From: Streptomyces pilosus
GTDB taxonomy: Bacteria > Actinomycetota > Actinomycetes > Streptomycetales > Streptomycetaceae
Length of the DNA: 64,000 nt
Assembly (NCBI RefSeq): GCF_014649835.1
Contig: NZ_BMTU01000005.1
Coordinates: forward strand, 496,001 to 560,000
Reading direction: 5' to 3'
In this document: in pieces, positions 35,125 through 42,879 of the stretch
Layout: the number at the start of each line of letters is the position of its first letter
Numbering within the stretch: position 1 is the first letter of the stretch
The notes under the pieces: model-generated
Told to the model about the DNA's origin: nothing
The model's database searches: none
What the model saw: only the letters and a program-made list of their open reading frames with translations
Position numbers and translations under genes: made by a program

Positions 35125-36000
35125 TCAGTCGCCGAGGGAGTCGAGGAAGGGCTCGACGGCGGCCAGCCAGGCCTCCGGCTGGTCGTAGTGGACGAGGTGA
35201 CCGGCGTCGGCCACCTCGGCGTACCGGCCGCGGGGCAGGACGCGCACCATCTCCTGCGCCTCCGCGCGGCCCAGTTCCCCGTCGAGGCCGCGGACCACCA
35301 GGGCGGGGCACCGCACCTGGGCCAGCTCCTCCCAGTGGGCGTCGAACACCCAGGTCTCGCGGGAGCGGAGCATCTGGTCCGGGTCGAAGACGGGGCGCCA
35401 GCCGTCGGGCGACTCGGCCATCACCTCGGCGTAGAACTCGCCGCGCGCCGGGTTGGGCCGCTCCACCCACGGGTCGTCCTCGCCGAACCACTTGCGTACG
35501 TCCGCGAGGGTGGCGAAGGGCACCGGCCAGGCCTTGAACCACTCGGCCCACTCGCGCTGCGAGGCGGCGCCCAGGGCGGAGGCCCGCATGTCGCAGATGA
35601 TCAGGCCGCGGACCAGGTCCGGGCGTTTGGCGGCGAGCTGCCAGGCGGTCAGCGCGCCCATGGCGTGGCCGATGAGCACGGTGGGGCCGAGGCGGAGCTG
35701 CTCCAGGGCAGCCTCGGCGTCGTCGACGTAGGCGTCGCGGGTGAAGGAGGCCTGCGGGGGCTTGTCACTGCGGCCGTGGCCGCGCTGGTCGAGGGCGACC
35801 GCGCGGTAGCGCCCGGAGAGCCGGCGGGCGGTGGAGGCCCAGTGCGAGGCGCGGCCCATCAGGCCGTGCAGTAACAGCACGCCGGGCGTCTCCTGCGCGG
35901 TGTGCTCCGCCGGGTCCGGCCGGTTCTTGGGCGGGTCGCCGAACTCCCAGGCGGCGAGCCGTACGCCGTCCGTCCCGGTCACGTCGATGCGTCGCGCCAT
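35125..36000 (-). CDS. Alpha/beta-hydrolase fold protein with Ala at the nucleophile position
   Basis: A 291-residue alpha/beta-hydrolase: 'GVLLLHGLMGRASHW' (oxyanion HG), 'AVALDQRGHGRSDKP', and the nucleophile elbow 'LIGHAMGALTAW', where Ser is replaced by Ala (codon GCC). The acid 'VVRGLDGELG' and His 'ADAGHLVHYDQPE' remain. RutD-type enzymes are a known case of G-H-A-L-G elbows, so the protein may be active without a classical Ser, be a binding protein, or be inactive. ATG 36000 has an AGGA site; the open frame runs further upstream. The genes on either side are not obviously related. Confidence 0.8.
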   Translation of the reverse strand: MARRIDVTGTDGVRLAAWEFGDPPKNRPDPAEHTAQETPGVLLLHGLMGRASHWASTARRLSGRYRAVALDQRGHGRSDKPPQASFTRDAYVDDAEAALEQLRLGPTVLIGHAMGALTAWQLAAKRPDLVRGLIICDMRASALGAASQREWAEWFKAWPVPFATLADVRKWFGEDDPWVERPNPARGEFYAEVMAESPDGWRPVFDPDQMLRSRETWVFDAHWEELAQVRCPALVVRGLDGELGRAEAQEMVRVLPRGRYAEVADAGHLVHYDQPEAWLAAVEPFLDSLGD

Positions 36001-36539
36001 GGTCCTGGCACCCCCCAAGCTCGCTGCCTGCCCACTGCCTGTGTCCTGGCCCCGCCCGCGGCCACCCGCACCCGCAACCACACCCGCAGGCTATCGAATG
36101 AGTATTCGAAAATGCGCTCTTGCCCGGCAACACCCCTCGTTCGAGTGACCCCCGGCGGGGATTGATCGCCGCGGCCCAGGGGAGATGTCCAACGGGAGGC
36201 GGACCGCTCGGGGAAAACGGTCCGAGGGGAATGACCCTGAGAGCTCGGGGCTCCGGGTCAGCACAGGGGAGGACAGGCCCCGGCGCCGTGCGGCGCCGGG
36301 GCTCCTCACGTGGTCACGGCACATCGTCCCGCCCCTCCCCGGCCGGGATGACATCGCTGTCGGTCCGGCCAAGAGCCCCTCAGGTCATATGCCTCACGCC
36401 CCAGCCTCGCACGCGATCCCGGCGGGCGCTGCGATTCCACGCAACGGACCGCCGATTCGGCGCGTTCACACCGGGGCGCGGGGCGTCCGCCCGGTGAGCG
36501 GGACGCGCGACGCCGGCCGGCGTCGCACCGGCCACCCCG
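36001..36539. other. Intergenic region upstream of hydrolase gene
   Basis: In these 539 bp between the hydrolase start and the dmdR1 stop I see no supported gene. A short plus-strand frame begins at the ATG 36185 after an AGGGGAG, but its composition is Arg-rich and it runs antisense into dmdR1, so I leave it out. No strong hairpin was found by eye. Confidence 0.4.
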
Positions 36540-37235
36540 TCAGGGCTTGGCGACGAAGACGTGCGAGGCCACGTCCGTCTCCAGCTCGGCCGCCTCACCG
36601 CTGCTGCCGACCAGCACCCCGCCGCCGGCCGACTCCGTGACGCTCACCACCGAACCGGGCTGCACGCCCGCCCGGCGCAGCGTGTACATCAACTGCGCGT
36701 CCGTCTGGATCGGCTCGCCGATCCGCCGCACCACGACCGTCTTGCCCTCGGCCCCCGGGTCGAGCTCGGCCAGCGACACCATGCCCTCGTCGAGGAACGG
36801 ATCGGCGCCGTCCTTCTCGCCCAGCTCCTCCAGGCCCGGGATCGGGTTGCCGTAGGGCGACTCGGTCGGGTGCCGCAGCAGCTCCAGCACACGGCGCTCG
36901 ACGGCCTCGCTCATCACGTGCTCCCAGCGGCAGGCCTCCGCGTGCACCTGCTCCCACTCCAGGCCGATCACGTCGACCAGCAGACACTCGGCGAGGCGGT
37001 GCTTGCGCATCACCCGCGTGGCCAGCCGGCGGCCCTCCTCCGTCAGCTCCAGGTGCCGGTCCGGGGCGACGGAGACCAGACCGTCGCGCTCCATGCGCGC
37101 CACCGTCTGGCTGACCGTCGGCCCGCTCTGGTCGAGCCGCTCGGCGATCCGGGCGCGCATGGGGACCACACCTTCCTCCTCCAGCTCGAGGATGGTGCGG
37201 AGATACATCTCCGTAGTGTCGATCAGTCCGGACAT
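36540..37235 (-). CDS. dmdR1: DmdR1, DtxR/IdeR-family iron-dependent repressor
   Basis: A 231-residue iron repressor. Winged helix-turn-helix residues about 5-65 are followed by the metal/dimerisation domain and an SH3-like C-terminus. All metal ligands are present: Met10, Cys102, Glu105 and His106 (primary site), His79, Glu83 and His98 (ancillary site). With Fe2+ it represses siderophore and iron-uptake genes. In S. coelicolor an antisense gene (adm) overlapping dmdR1 has been reported. Here a long antisense frame (36561-37406, plus) also spans the gene; see findings. It is divergent from the SIS-domain gene. Confidence 0.93.
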   Translation of the reverse strand: MSGLIDTTEMYLRTILELEEEGVVPMRARIAERLDQSGPTVSQTVARMERDGLVSVAPDRHLELTEEGRRLATRVMRKHRLAECLLVDVIGLEWEQVHAEACRWEHVMSEAVERRVLELLRHPTESPYGNPIPGLEELGEKDGADPFLDEGMVSLAELDPGAEGKTVVVRRIGEPIQTDAQLMYTLRRAGVQPGSVVSVTESAGGGVLVGSSGEAAELETDVASHVFVAKP

Positions 37236-37402
37236 TCATGCCCCTTGATGAGATCTGCGGATTGGCTCTGCCGGAGTGCTGGACCGCACACCGGCGCGTG
37301 CGCTGGCCCCGGACTCAATTCTGACGCATACGGCCGACAACCGGGCCGCGCCGCGGAAACGACGGGCCATGACCCGGGAATTCCGGCCTCACGGACGCCG
37401 TA

Positions 37403-37432
37403 TTGACACGGCACTGGTCCAGACCGCACGGT
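37403..37432 (+). promoter_or_regulatory. Promoter of SIS-domain gene
   Basis: TTGACA at 37403-37408 is a perfect -35. Eighteen bp later CACGGT (37427-37432) is a weak -10 candidate. The 34-bp leader ends in a GAAGGGA ribosome site and ATG 37467. Confidence 0.55.
37413..37428. promoter_or_regulatory. DasR-responsive (dre) site candidate
   Basis: ACTGGTCCAGACCGCA matches 13 of 16 positions of the dre consensus A(G/C)TGGTCTAGACCA(G/C)T. It lies between the -35 and -10 of the SIS-domain gene, where a bound DasR dimer would block RNA polymerase. DasR is the GntR-family GlcNAc regulator. Confidence 0.65.
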
Positions 37433-37466
37433 GATCCGCAGCACTCGACCCGCGAAGGGATGCCGC

Positions 37467-38222
37467 ATGAGCGACCGCACGCCGGCCGGTCAGTTCCTCG
37501 ACGCCGCGATCGGTCTGCTGCGGCGGATCCGTGACGAGCGGGCCGAGTCCGTCGAGGCCGCGGGCACGCTGATCGCCGACACCGTCACGGACGGCGGCCG
37601 CCTCTTCGCCTTCGGCGCCGGGCACTCCTCGCTCGCCGCCCAGGACCTCGTCTACCGCGCGGGCGGACTCGCCCTGATGAACCTGCTCACCGTCCCCGGC
37701 GTCGTCGGGGTCGACGTGCGGCCCGCCACGCTGGGCTCCGCCCTGGAACGCGTCGACGGGCTCGCGAGCGTGGTGCTGGAGTCCTCGCCGCTCCGCGCGG
37801 GCGACACCCTGGTGATCATCTCCCTGTCCGGGCGCAACGCGCTGCCGGTGGAGATGGCCGTGAAGGCACGCGAGCTGGGCGTGCGGGTCGTCGGCGTGAC
37901 GTCGGTGGCGTACGCGGCGCAGACGACGTCCCGGCACTCCTCGGGGACGTTCCTGAAGGACCACTGCGACCTCGTGCTCGACTCCGGCATCGCGGTCGGG
38001 GACGCGGAGCTGACCCACGAGGGGGTCCCGGCACCGTTCGCTCCCGCGTCCACGGTGGTCACGACGGCGCTGCTCCAGGCCGTCATGGCGACGGCGGCGG
38101 CCGTCCTCGCGGAGCGGGGCGTGGAACCGCCCCTGCTGCGCTCCGGCAACGTGGACGGCGGGCTCGAGTGGAACGCCCGGGTGTTCGAGGAGTACGCCGA
38201 CCGGATCTTCTACCGCCACTGA
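37467..38222 (+). CDS. SIS-domain sugar-phosphate protein (UPF0309; NagS type)
   Basis: A 251-residue SIS-domain protein of the UPF0309 family: 'LFAFGAGHSSLAAQDLVYRA' and 'LVIISLSGRNALPVEMAVKA' are the sugar-phosphate-binding loops, and 'STVVTTALLQAVMATAAAVL' the C-terminal helix. The S. coelicolor homologue SCO4393 has, as I recall, been described as the GlcNAc-6-phosphate dehydratase NagS, linked to aminosugar toxicity. Related SIS enzymes act as etherases or isomerases on amino-sugar phosphates. The gene has a -35 TTGACA and a dre-like site in its promoter, which fits a role in GlcNAc metabolism. It is convergent with the PAS gene. Confidence 0.8.
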   Translation: MSDRTPAGQFLDAAIGLLRRIRDERAESVEAAGTLIADTVTDGGRLFAFGAGHSSLAAQDLVYRAGGLALMNLLTVPGVVGVDVRPATLGSALERVDGLASVVLESSPLRAGDTLVIISLSGRNALPVEMAVKARELGVRVVGVTSVAYAAQTTSRHSSGTFLKDHCDLVLDSGIAVGDAELTHEGVPAPFAPASTVVTTALLQAVMATAAAVLAERGVEPPLLRSGNVDGGLEWNARVFEEYADRIFYRH

Positions 38223-38223
38223 C

Positions 38224-38259
38224 GGCCGCCCCCGGCGCCGGCGGGGCGCTGTGGCGGCC
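38224..38259. terminator. Nested hairpin between convergent genes
   Basis: GGCCGCC (38224-38230) pairs with GGCGGCC (38253-38259), and CCCCGGC/GCCGG-type pairs lie inside. It lies 2 bp after the SIS gene stop and about 50 bp from the PAS gene stop. Confidence 0.5.
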
Positions 38260-38291
38260 GGGCGGCCGGGCGGCTGGGCGGCTGGGCGGCT
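38252..38291. repeat. 8-bp microsatellite GGGCGGC(C/T)
   Basis: Five direct copies of an 8-bp unit (the first with one mismatch) fill the gap between two convergent genes. This is a candidate length-variable locus. Confidence 0.6.
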
Positions 38292-38305
38292 GGGACGACC
38301 CCCGG

Positions 38306-39700
38306 TCAGTGCTCCGGGGGGACGAGGGACGCCAGGTCCAGTGCCACCGCGATGCGCACGGCCACGTCCTCCGCGTACATCGCGTCGGAGCGCTCGAACG
38401 CATGCCGCCCCGCCCCCCGCAGAAACGTCACAGCACCGAGCGTGCGCCCCCTGCTCCGCAACACCGTGCACAGCGCGTACACCGCGTCCTCCGGCCACTG
38501 CCGCCCCAGCGCCCACACCCGCGCGTCCTCCGCGCTCAGGGCGCCCGCCCCGGCCCGCACCGACCCGGCCCGCTCCACGCACTGCACCGCCGGATGCGAC
38601 TCCCCGTACCGCACGGGCAGCCCCGCCCGCCCGTCCAGCCTGCTCGGCCCCGGCGCGCCCGAGGGCGTCGCCGCGATCCGCACCAGCCGCACGGTTCCGG
38701 CGCCCTCCGGGCACTCCGCCACCCGGTCGATCAGCGCATGGTCGGCGAACCCGGCCAGCGCGAAGTCGAGATGCACCGTCGCCGCCTCCGCCGGGTCCTC
38801 GCACTCCGCCGCCGCCCGCGCCGCACGGTGCAACTGCTGCGCCCGGAACCGCAGCAGCGACGCCTCCTGCTCACCCTGCCGGGCCTCGGTCACGTCCTGG
38901 AACAACCAGCCGACCCCCAGCGGCACCGGCTCCTCCGCGAGCGGCGACGCCAGCCGCACGAACCCGCTGCGCCAGCACCGCCGCCGCTCACCCTCCGGGG
39001 TGCGCACACTCACCCACAGCTCGGCCGGCGCGGGCGGCGCGCCCTCGGCCAGAACATGCGCGAGCGCGCTCTCCAGCTCCTCCGCTCCCTGCGCCAGCAA
39101 CTCCCCCAGCGGCCGCCCCAGGACGGCCGTACGCCCCGTGCCCAGGGCCCGCGCGGCGTGCGTGTTCACCACCGCGGGCCGCAGGTCGGCGTCGACCAGG
39201 ACCACCCCCCAGCTGGCGTCGTCGAGCAGCGCCTCGCTCAGCGCGATCGACCGCTCCAGGTCGATCTGCGCGTGCACCTCGCTGAACGCGCAGTACACCC
39301 CCGCCGGCTTCCCGTCGGGCCCGGGCACCGCCGCGGACTGCGTCCGCACCAGCACCCGGCCGCCGTCCTTCGTCAGCAGCGCGAACTCGTTCACCTGCCG
39401 GCCCGGCGCGTCCATGGCCGACAGCAGCCGCGCCTCGACCTCCTCGGCGTCCGCGCTGCGCACCGCCCACCCGGCGAAACCGGCCCGGCCCACCGCCTCC
39501 CGCGCGCTCCAGCCGAGGATCCGCTCCGCCTCACGGTTCCAGTGCGTGACCGTCCCGTGCGCGTCGAAGGCACACAGCGCGGCGTCCATGCCGTCGAGCA
39601 GCGCGGCGAGGAGGTCGGAGCCGTCCGACCCCTCCCGCCCGGGCCCGGACTCGTCCGGCCCCAGCTCGTCGGTGGTCCCACTACGCCGGGAAGCACTCAC
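38306..39700 (-). CDS. PAS-PAS-GAF sensory protein without output domain
   Basis: A 464-residue cytoplasmic protein. PAS 1 (about residues 28-140, 'AALCAFDAHGTVTHWNREAE', 'ILGWSAREAVGRAGF'), PAS 2 (about 152-275, 'WGVVLVDADLRPAVVNTHAA') and a GAF-like domain (about 285-460). No histidine-kinase, GGDEF, PP2C or DNA-binding domain follows. It resembles the sensory half of Streptomyces SpoIIE/RsbU phosphatases lacking the phosphatase. It may act through protein contact. GTG 39700 follows a GGGGGTCC site. The ligand is unknown. Confidence 0.75.
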   Translation of the reverse strand: MSASRRSGTTDELGPDESGPGREGSDGSDLLAALLDGMDAALCAFDAHGTVTHWNREAERILGWSAREAVGRAGFAGWAVRSADAEEVEARLLSAMDAPGRQVNEFALLTKDGGRVLVRTQSAAVPGPDGKPAGVYCAFSEVHAQIDLERSIALSEALLDDASWGVVLVDADLRPAVVNTHAARALGTGRTAVLGRPLGELLAQGAEELESALAHVLAEGAPPAPAELWVSVRTPEGERRRCWRSGFVRLASPLAEEPVPLGVGWLFQDVTEARQGEQEASLLRFRAQQLHRAARAAAECEDPAEAATVHLDFALAGFADHALIDRVAECPEGAGTVRLVRIAATPSGAPGPSRLDGRAGLPVRYGESHPAVQCVERAGSVRAGAGALSAEDARVWALGRQWPEDAVYALCTVLRSRGRTLGAVTFLRGAGRHAFERSDAMYAEDVAVRIAVALDLASLVPPEH

Positions 39701-39900
39701 CTGGACCCCCTGCAGGCTGCGTCCGCACGTACGGCACGACGGTTCGCTCGTTCACCATCATTCAACTTGAACGTGACTCAGCGCACATCGGGTTCCCGCA
39801 AGATTGTGAAAACCGTTGTACGCCGCTGTACGCCGCTCCTCACCTGCCGGGGCTCCGCGGGCGGAGGAGGCGACGGAAACGAGAGCCGGGAAAAAAGTGG

Positions 39901-39929
39901 TTGATGACCCGGCGATCGGTTCCTAGTGT
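39901..39929 (+). promoter_or_regulatory. Strong -35/-10 promoter with operator around the -10
   Basis: TTGATG (39901-39906), 17-bp spacer, TAGTGT (39924-39929). GGTTCC (39918-39923) and GGAACC (39931-39936) form an inverted repeat exactly around the -10 hexamer, so a repressor could cover it. Predicted start is about 39936. Confidence 0.65.
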
Positions 39930-39931
39930 GG

Positions 39932-39957
39932 GAACCACTTCAGAAGGGAGGTGGTTC
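39932..39957 (+). promoter_or_regulatory. Hairpin that puts a Shine-Dalgarno sequence in its loop
   Basis: GAACCAC (39932-39938) pairs with GTGGTTC (39951-39957). The 12-nt loop includes GAAGGGAG, the ribosome site for the small frame at 39963. If transcription begins at or before 39932, this stem would be the 5' end of the RNA. Confidence 0.5.
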
Positions 39958-39962
39958 GGCAG

Positions 39963-40001
39963 ATGTATGCAGACCGGACGGAAGAGGTGGCTGCGGGCTA
40001 G
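39963..40001 (+). CDS. Candidate 12-residue leader peptide
   Basis: ATG 39963 opens a frame of 12 codons encoding MYADRTEEVAAG and ends with TAG at 39999. A good promoter and a purine-rich ribosome site (GAAGGGAGG, about 11 nt away) lie upstream. No downstream plus-strand gene follows until 41562, so it would be part of a short RNA rather than an operon leader. It is unlike anything I recognise. Translation is unproven and the peptide is too short for homology arguments. Confidence 0.35.
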   Translation: MYADRTEEVAAG

Positions 40002-40081
40002 TGGCCCGTCGCCGTACTCGGTTCGGTGCCGGACCAGCGTGTGTGTGATGCGCGCAGCCGGCCCAATCCATCGCAGTCACC

Positions 40082-40147
40082 CGACCCGCGAGTCGCCGGT
40101 ATCGTCCGGCCGGCTCCTCCCCAGGGAGGAACCCGACTCGCGGGTCG
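40082..40147. terminator. 14-bp stem with inner hairpin, likely bidirectional terminator
   Basis: CGACCCGCGAGTCG (40082-40095) pairs perfectly with CGACTCGCGGGTCG (40134-40147). TCCTCC (40115-40120) and GGAGGA (40125-40130) form an inner hairpin. It lies just past the citrate synthase stop on one side and 80 bp past the 12-codon frame on the other. Confidence 0.7.
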
Positions 40148-40171
40148 TCTGCGTTCCCGGGAGCTTCCGGT

Positions 40172-41272
40172 TCAGCGGGCGATGTCCCCGTAGCCCTCGA
40201 TCTCGCGCGGGTCGCGGGTGCCCGGGCCGACGTAGCGGGCGGACGGGCGGACCAGGCGGCCGGTGCGCTTCTGCTCCAGGATGTGCGCCGACCAGCCCGC
40301 CGTACGGGCGCAGGTGAACATGGACGTGAACATGTGCGCCGGGACCTCGGCGAAGTCCAGCACGATGGCCGCCCAGAACTCGACGTTGGTGGCGAGCACC
40401 CGGTCGGGCCGGCGGGCGTGCAGCTCGGCCAGGGCGGCCTTCTCCAGGGCCTCGGCGACCTCGAAGCGCGGCGCTCCCAGCTCGCGGGCGGTGCGGCGCA
40501 GGACGCGGGCGCGGGGGTCCTCCGCGCGGTAGACGCGGTGGCCGAAGCCCATGAGGCGTTCGCCCTTGTCGAGGGCCTGCTTGACGTAGGCCTCGGCGTC
40601 CCCGGTGCGCTCGATCTCCTCGATCATGCCGAGCACGCGTGAGGGGGCGCCGCCGTGCAGCGGGCCGGACATGGCGCCCACGGCTCCGGAGAGGGCCGCG
40701 GCGACGTCCGCGCCGGTGGAGGCGATGACGCGGGCGGTGAACGTGGAGGCGTTCATGCCGTGCTCGGCGGCCGACGTCCAGTAGGCGTCGACGGCGGCGA
40801 CGTGCTTGGGGTCGGGCTCGCCGCGCCAGCGGATCATGAAGCGTTCGACGATGGAGTCGGCCTTGTCGATCTCGCTCTGGGGGACCATGGGCAGGCCCTG
40901 GCCGCGGGCGGACTGGGCGACGTAGGACAGCGCCATCACCGCGGCGCGCGCGAGGTCGTCGCGGGCCTGCTCGGCATCGATGTCGAGGAGGGGTTTGAGG
41001 CCCCAGACGGGGGCGAGCATCGCGAGCGCGGACTGCACGTCGACGCGGATGTCGCCGGAGTGGACGGGGATGGGGAACGGCTCGGCGGGCGGCAGCCCGG
41101 GGTTGAACGCGCCGTCGACGAGCAGTCCCCAGACGTTGCCGAAGGAGACGTGCCCGACCAGGTCCTCGATGTCGACGCCCCGGTACCGGAGGGCGCCGCC
41201 CTCCTTGTCCGGTTCGGCGATCTCCGTTTCGAACGCGACGACTCCTTCGAGCCCGGGTACGAAGTCGGACAT
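40172..41272 (-). CDS. Citrate synthase (type II-like, short form)
   Basis: A 366-residue citrate synthase-family enzyme that condenses acetyl-CoA and oxaloacetate, the entry reaction of the TCA cycle. Active-site blocks are 'GPLHGGAPSRVLGMI' (His), 'MGFGHRVYRAEDPRARVL' (His) and the later Asp/Arg region. The length (366) is that of the short actinobacterial citrate synthases, of which Streptomyces have more than one, so it may be a secondary isozyme or act on a related acyl-CoA. ATG 41272 has GGAG 7 nt upstream; the open frame further up is not coding. The 289-bp gap to pdxH contains repeated AGTGCCA motifs. Confidence 0.9.
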   Translation of the reverse strand: MSDFVPGLEGVVAFETEIAEPDKEGGALRYRGVDIEDLVGHVSFGNVWGLLVDGAFNPGLPPAEPFPIPVHSGDIRVDVQSALAMLAPVWGLKPLLDIDAEQARDDLARAAVMALSYVAQSARGQGLPMVPQSEIDKADSIVERFMIRWRGEPDPKHVAAVDAYWTSAAEHGMNASTFTARVIASTGADVAAALSGAVGAMSGPLHGGAPSRVLGMIEEIERTGDAEAYVKQALDKGERLMGFGHRVYRAEDPRARVLRRTARELGAPRFEVAEALEKAALAELHARRPDRVLATNVEFWAAIVLDFAEVPAHMFTSMFTCARTAGWSAHILEQKRTGRLVRPSARYVGPGTRDPREIEGYGDIAR

Positions 41273-41463
41273 CTGGCGGCTCCTTGGTGAGGTGGGTGAC
41301 AGATGGTGTTGTGGGTGGAACGACCATGTGCCGGTCCGTCGGCGCGAAGCGGACGCGTCCGGTGGATCCGCGGTCACGCTGGGTGTACTCGCGGTCCGGG
41401 ACGTCATCCCTGTGGTGCCCCGGCTGGTGGTCACCCAACCGGATCAGTGCCTGCACGATATCC

Positions 41464-41506
41464 CTGAGTGCCATCTTTGGGGAGTGTTCGCGGCACTCAG
41501 TGCCAC
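41464..41506. promoter_or_regulatory. Repeated AGTGCCA motifs between divergent citrate synthase and pdxH
   Basis: CTGAGTGCCA (41465-41474) recurs as CTCAGTGCCA (41496-41505), and GGCACTCAGTGCC (41492-41504) is a perfect palindrome. The copies lie about 31 bp apart, roughly three helical turns. The position between divergent genes suggests an operator for one or both. Confidence 0.55.
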
Positions 41507-41549
41507 CACGTGATGCAGGACACCGTCCCCGGCGGCGGTGTTCGTACGG

Positions 41550-41555
41550 CAGGAT
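41550..41555 (+). promoter_or_regulatory. -10-like hexamer of pdxH
   Basis: CAGGAT ends 6 nt before the GTG at 41562. Spacing matches the other leaderless genes here. Confidence 0.4.
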
Positions 41556-41561
41556 GACGGC

Positions 41562-42230
41562 GTGACCGACCGAGACGCCGTTGCCTTCGATCTCGCCGCG
41601 ATGCGCAAGCAGTACCGGACCGAGGGGCTCTCCGAGACCGACCTGGCCGCCACGCCCGTCGAGCAGTTCGCGCGCTGGTTCAAACAGGCCGCGACGGACG
41701 GCGGCCTGTTCGAGCCGAACGCCGTGATCGTCTCGACGGCGGACGCGGAGGGCCGGCCCAGTTCCCGCACGGTGCTGCTGAAGCACTTCGACGACGACGG
41801 GTTCGTCTTCTACACGAACTACGGCTCCCGCAAGGGCCGTGACCTGGCGGAGAACCCGCACGTCTCGCTGCTGTTCCCGTGGCATCCGATGGCCCGGCAG
41901 GTCATCGTCACCGGTACCGCGCGCCGCACCGGCCGGGACGAGACGGCCGCCTACTTCCGTACCCGCCCGCACGGCTCCCAGCTGGGGGCGTGGGCGAGTG
42001 GCCAGTCGTCGGTGATCGCCGGCCGCGAGGAGCTGGACGCGTCCTACGCCGGTCTGGCGGCCCGCTACCCGGAGGGCGAGCAGGTGCCGGTGCCGCCCCA
42101 CTGGGGTGGTTTCCGGGTGACCCCGCAGACGGTGGAGTTCTGGCAGGGCCGGGAGAACCGCCTGCACGACCGGCTGCGGTACGTCGCCGGGGCGGGTGGC
42201 GGCTGGCGGGTGGAGCGGCTCAGTCCGTGA
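41562..42230 (+). CDS. pdxH: Pyridoxamine/pyridoxine 5'-phosphate oxidase PdxH
   Basis: A 222-residue FMN enzyme that oxidises PNP/PMP to pyridoxal 5'-phosphate. Strong matches: '[15 protein letters not shown]', '[20 protein letters not shown]', '[20 protein letters not shown]', '[11 protein letters not shown]', '[10 protein letters not shown]', and the C-terminal '[17 protein letters not shown]' typical of PdxH. It starts at GTG 41562; a CAGGAT hexamer 6 nt upstream suggests leaderless translation. Its 3' end overlaps the end of the convergent TetR gene by 11 bp. A PdxH-related paralogue is encoded at 18367-19032. Confidence 0.93.
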   Translation: MTDRDAVAFDLAAMRKQYRTEGLSETDLAATPVEQFARWFKQAATDGGLFEPNAVIVSTADAEGRPSSRTVLLKHFDDDGFVFYTNYGSRKGRDLAENPHVSLLFPWHPMARQVIVTGTARRTGRDETAAYFRTRPHGSQLGAWASGQSSVIAGREELDASYAGLAARYPEGEQVPVPPHWGGFRVTPQTVEFWQGRENRLHDRLRYVAGAGGGWRVERLSP

Positions 42231-42879
42231 CCGCGGGTGCCCCGGACGGTGGCGCCGGTGCGTCCCGGTCCAGCGCCTCGTCGAGCAGTGCGGCCCACTG
42301 GGCCACCACCCGTTCGCGGCGGGCGGTGTCGTCGGTGAGGAGGTTGGCCAGGCCCAGACCGCGGGCCATGTCGAGGAGGCCCTGGACGGTCTCGCGGACG
42401 CCGGGGCGGGACTCGTCGGCGTCGAGGAGTTCGACGGCGATGCGGTGGGACTCGCGGCCGACCCGCAGTTCCAGTTCGGTGACGCGGGGGCGGAGCTGTT
42501 CCTCGTTGGAGGCGGCGACCCAGAGGTGGAGCGCGGCCCGGAAGACGGGTCCGGTGTAGAGGCCGACCAGTGCCCCGACGACCGCGCGGCGGTCGCTCGC
42601 GGCGGCGCCCTCGGGGAAGAGGGCGCGCAGTGCGCTGGAGCGTTCTTCCGCGACGTATTCGACGGCGGCGGTGAAGAGGTCCTCGCGGGTCGGGAAGTGG
42701 TGCTGGGCGGCTCCCCGGGAGACGCCGGCGCGTTCGGCGACGACGGTGACCGTGGAGCCTGCCCAGCCGTGCTCGGCGAGGCAGGCCACGGCGGCCTCCA
42801 GGAGCCGTTGCCGGGTGGCCCGGCTGCGGTCCTGCTTGGGGACTCGTTCCGCACGGTCGGCCGTGCTCACACCACCCAT
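42220..42879 (-). CDS. TetR-family regulator of the acyl-CoA operon
   Basis: A 219-residue TetR protein: helix-turn-helix in residues about 20-65 ('[20 protein letters not shown]', '[20 protein letters not shown]'), C-terminal ligand pocket. It is the last gene of the minus-strand operon. ATG 42879 overlaps the hydratase gene by 13 bp; GTG 42870, which overlaps its stop codon (GTGA), is an alternative. I infer that it represses the operon it belongs to, probably binding the CAAGC-N2-GCTTG palindrome upstream of the first gene and releasing on an acyl-CoA or acid. It overlaps pdxH at the 3' end. Confidence 0.85.
   Translation of the reverse strand: MGGVSTADRAERVPKQDRSRATRQRLLEAAVACLAEHGWAGSTVTVVAERAGVSRGAAQHHFPTREDLFTAAVEYVAEERSSALRALFPEGAAASDRRAVVGALVGLYTGPVFRAALHLWVAASNEEQLRPRVTELELRVGRESHRIAVELLDADESRPGVRETVQGLLDMARGLGLANLLTDDTARRERVVAQWAALLDEALDRDAPAPPSGAPAVTD

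Larger units (their letters stand above)
39701..40171. other. Intergenic region with a candidate small transcript
   Basis: These 471 bp between the PAS gene and citrate synthase have no long gene but hold a strong plus-strand promoter (39901-39929), a 12-codon frame and a 14-bp terminator-like stem. Near 39761 is the palindrome TTCAACTTGAA. Near 39813-39835 the string TGTACGCCGC occurs twice. The left half should include the PAS gene promoter. Confidence 0.5.

Noticed and set aside
36185..36640. Plus-strand frame after an AGGGGAG in the gap before dmdR1
   Set aside because: The ribosome site is too close to the ATG, composition is Arg/Pro-rich, and the frame runs antisense into dmdR1.
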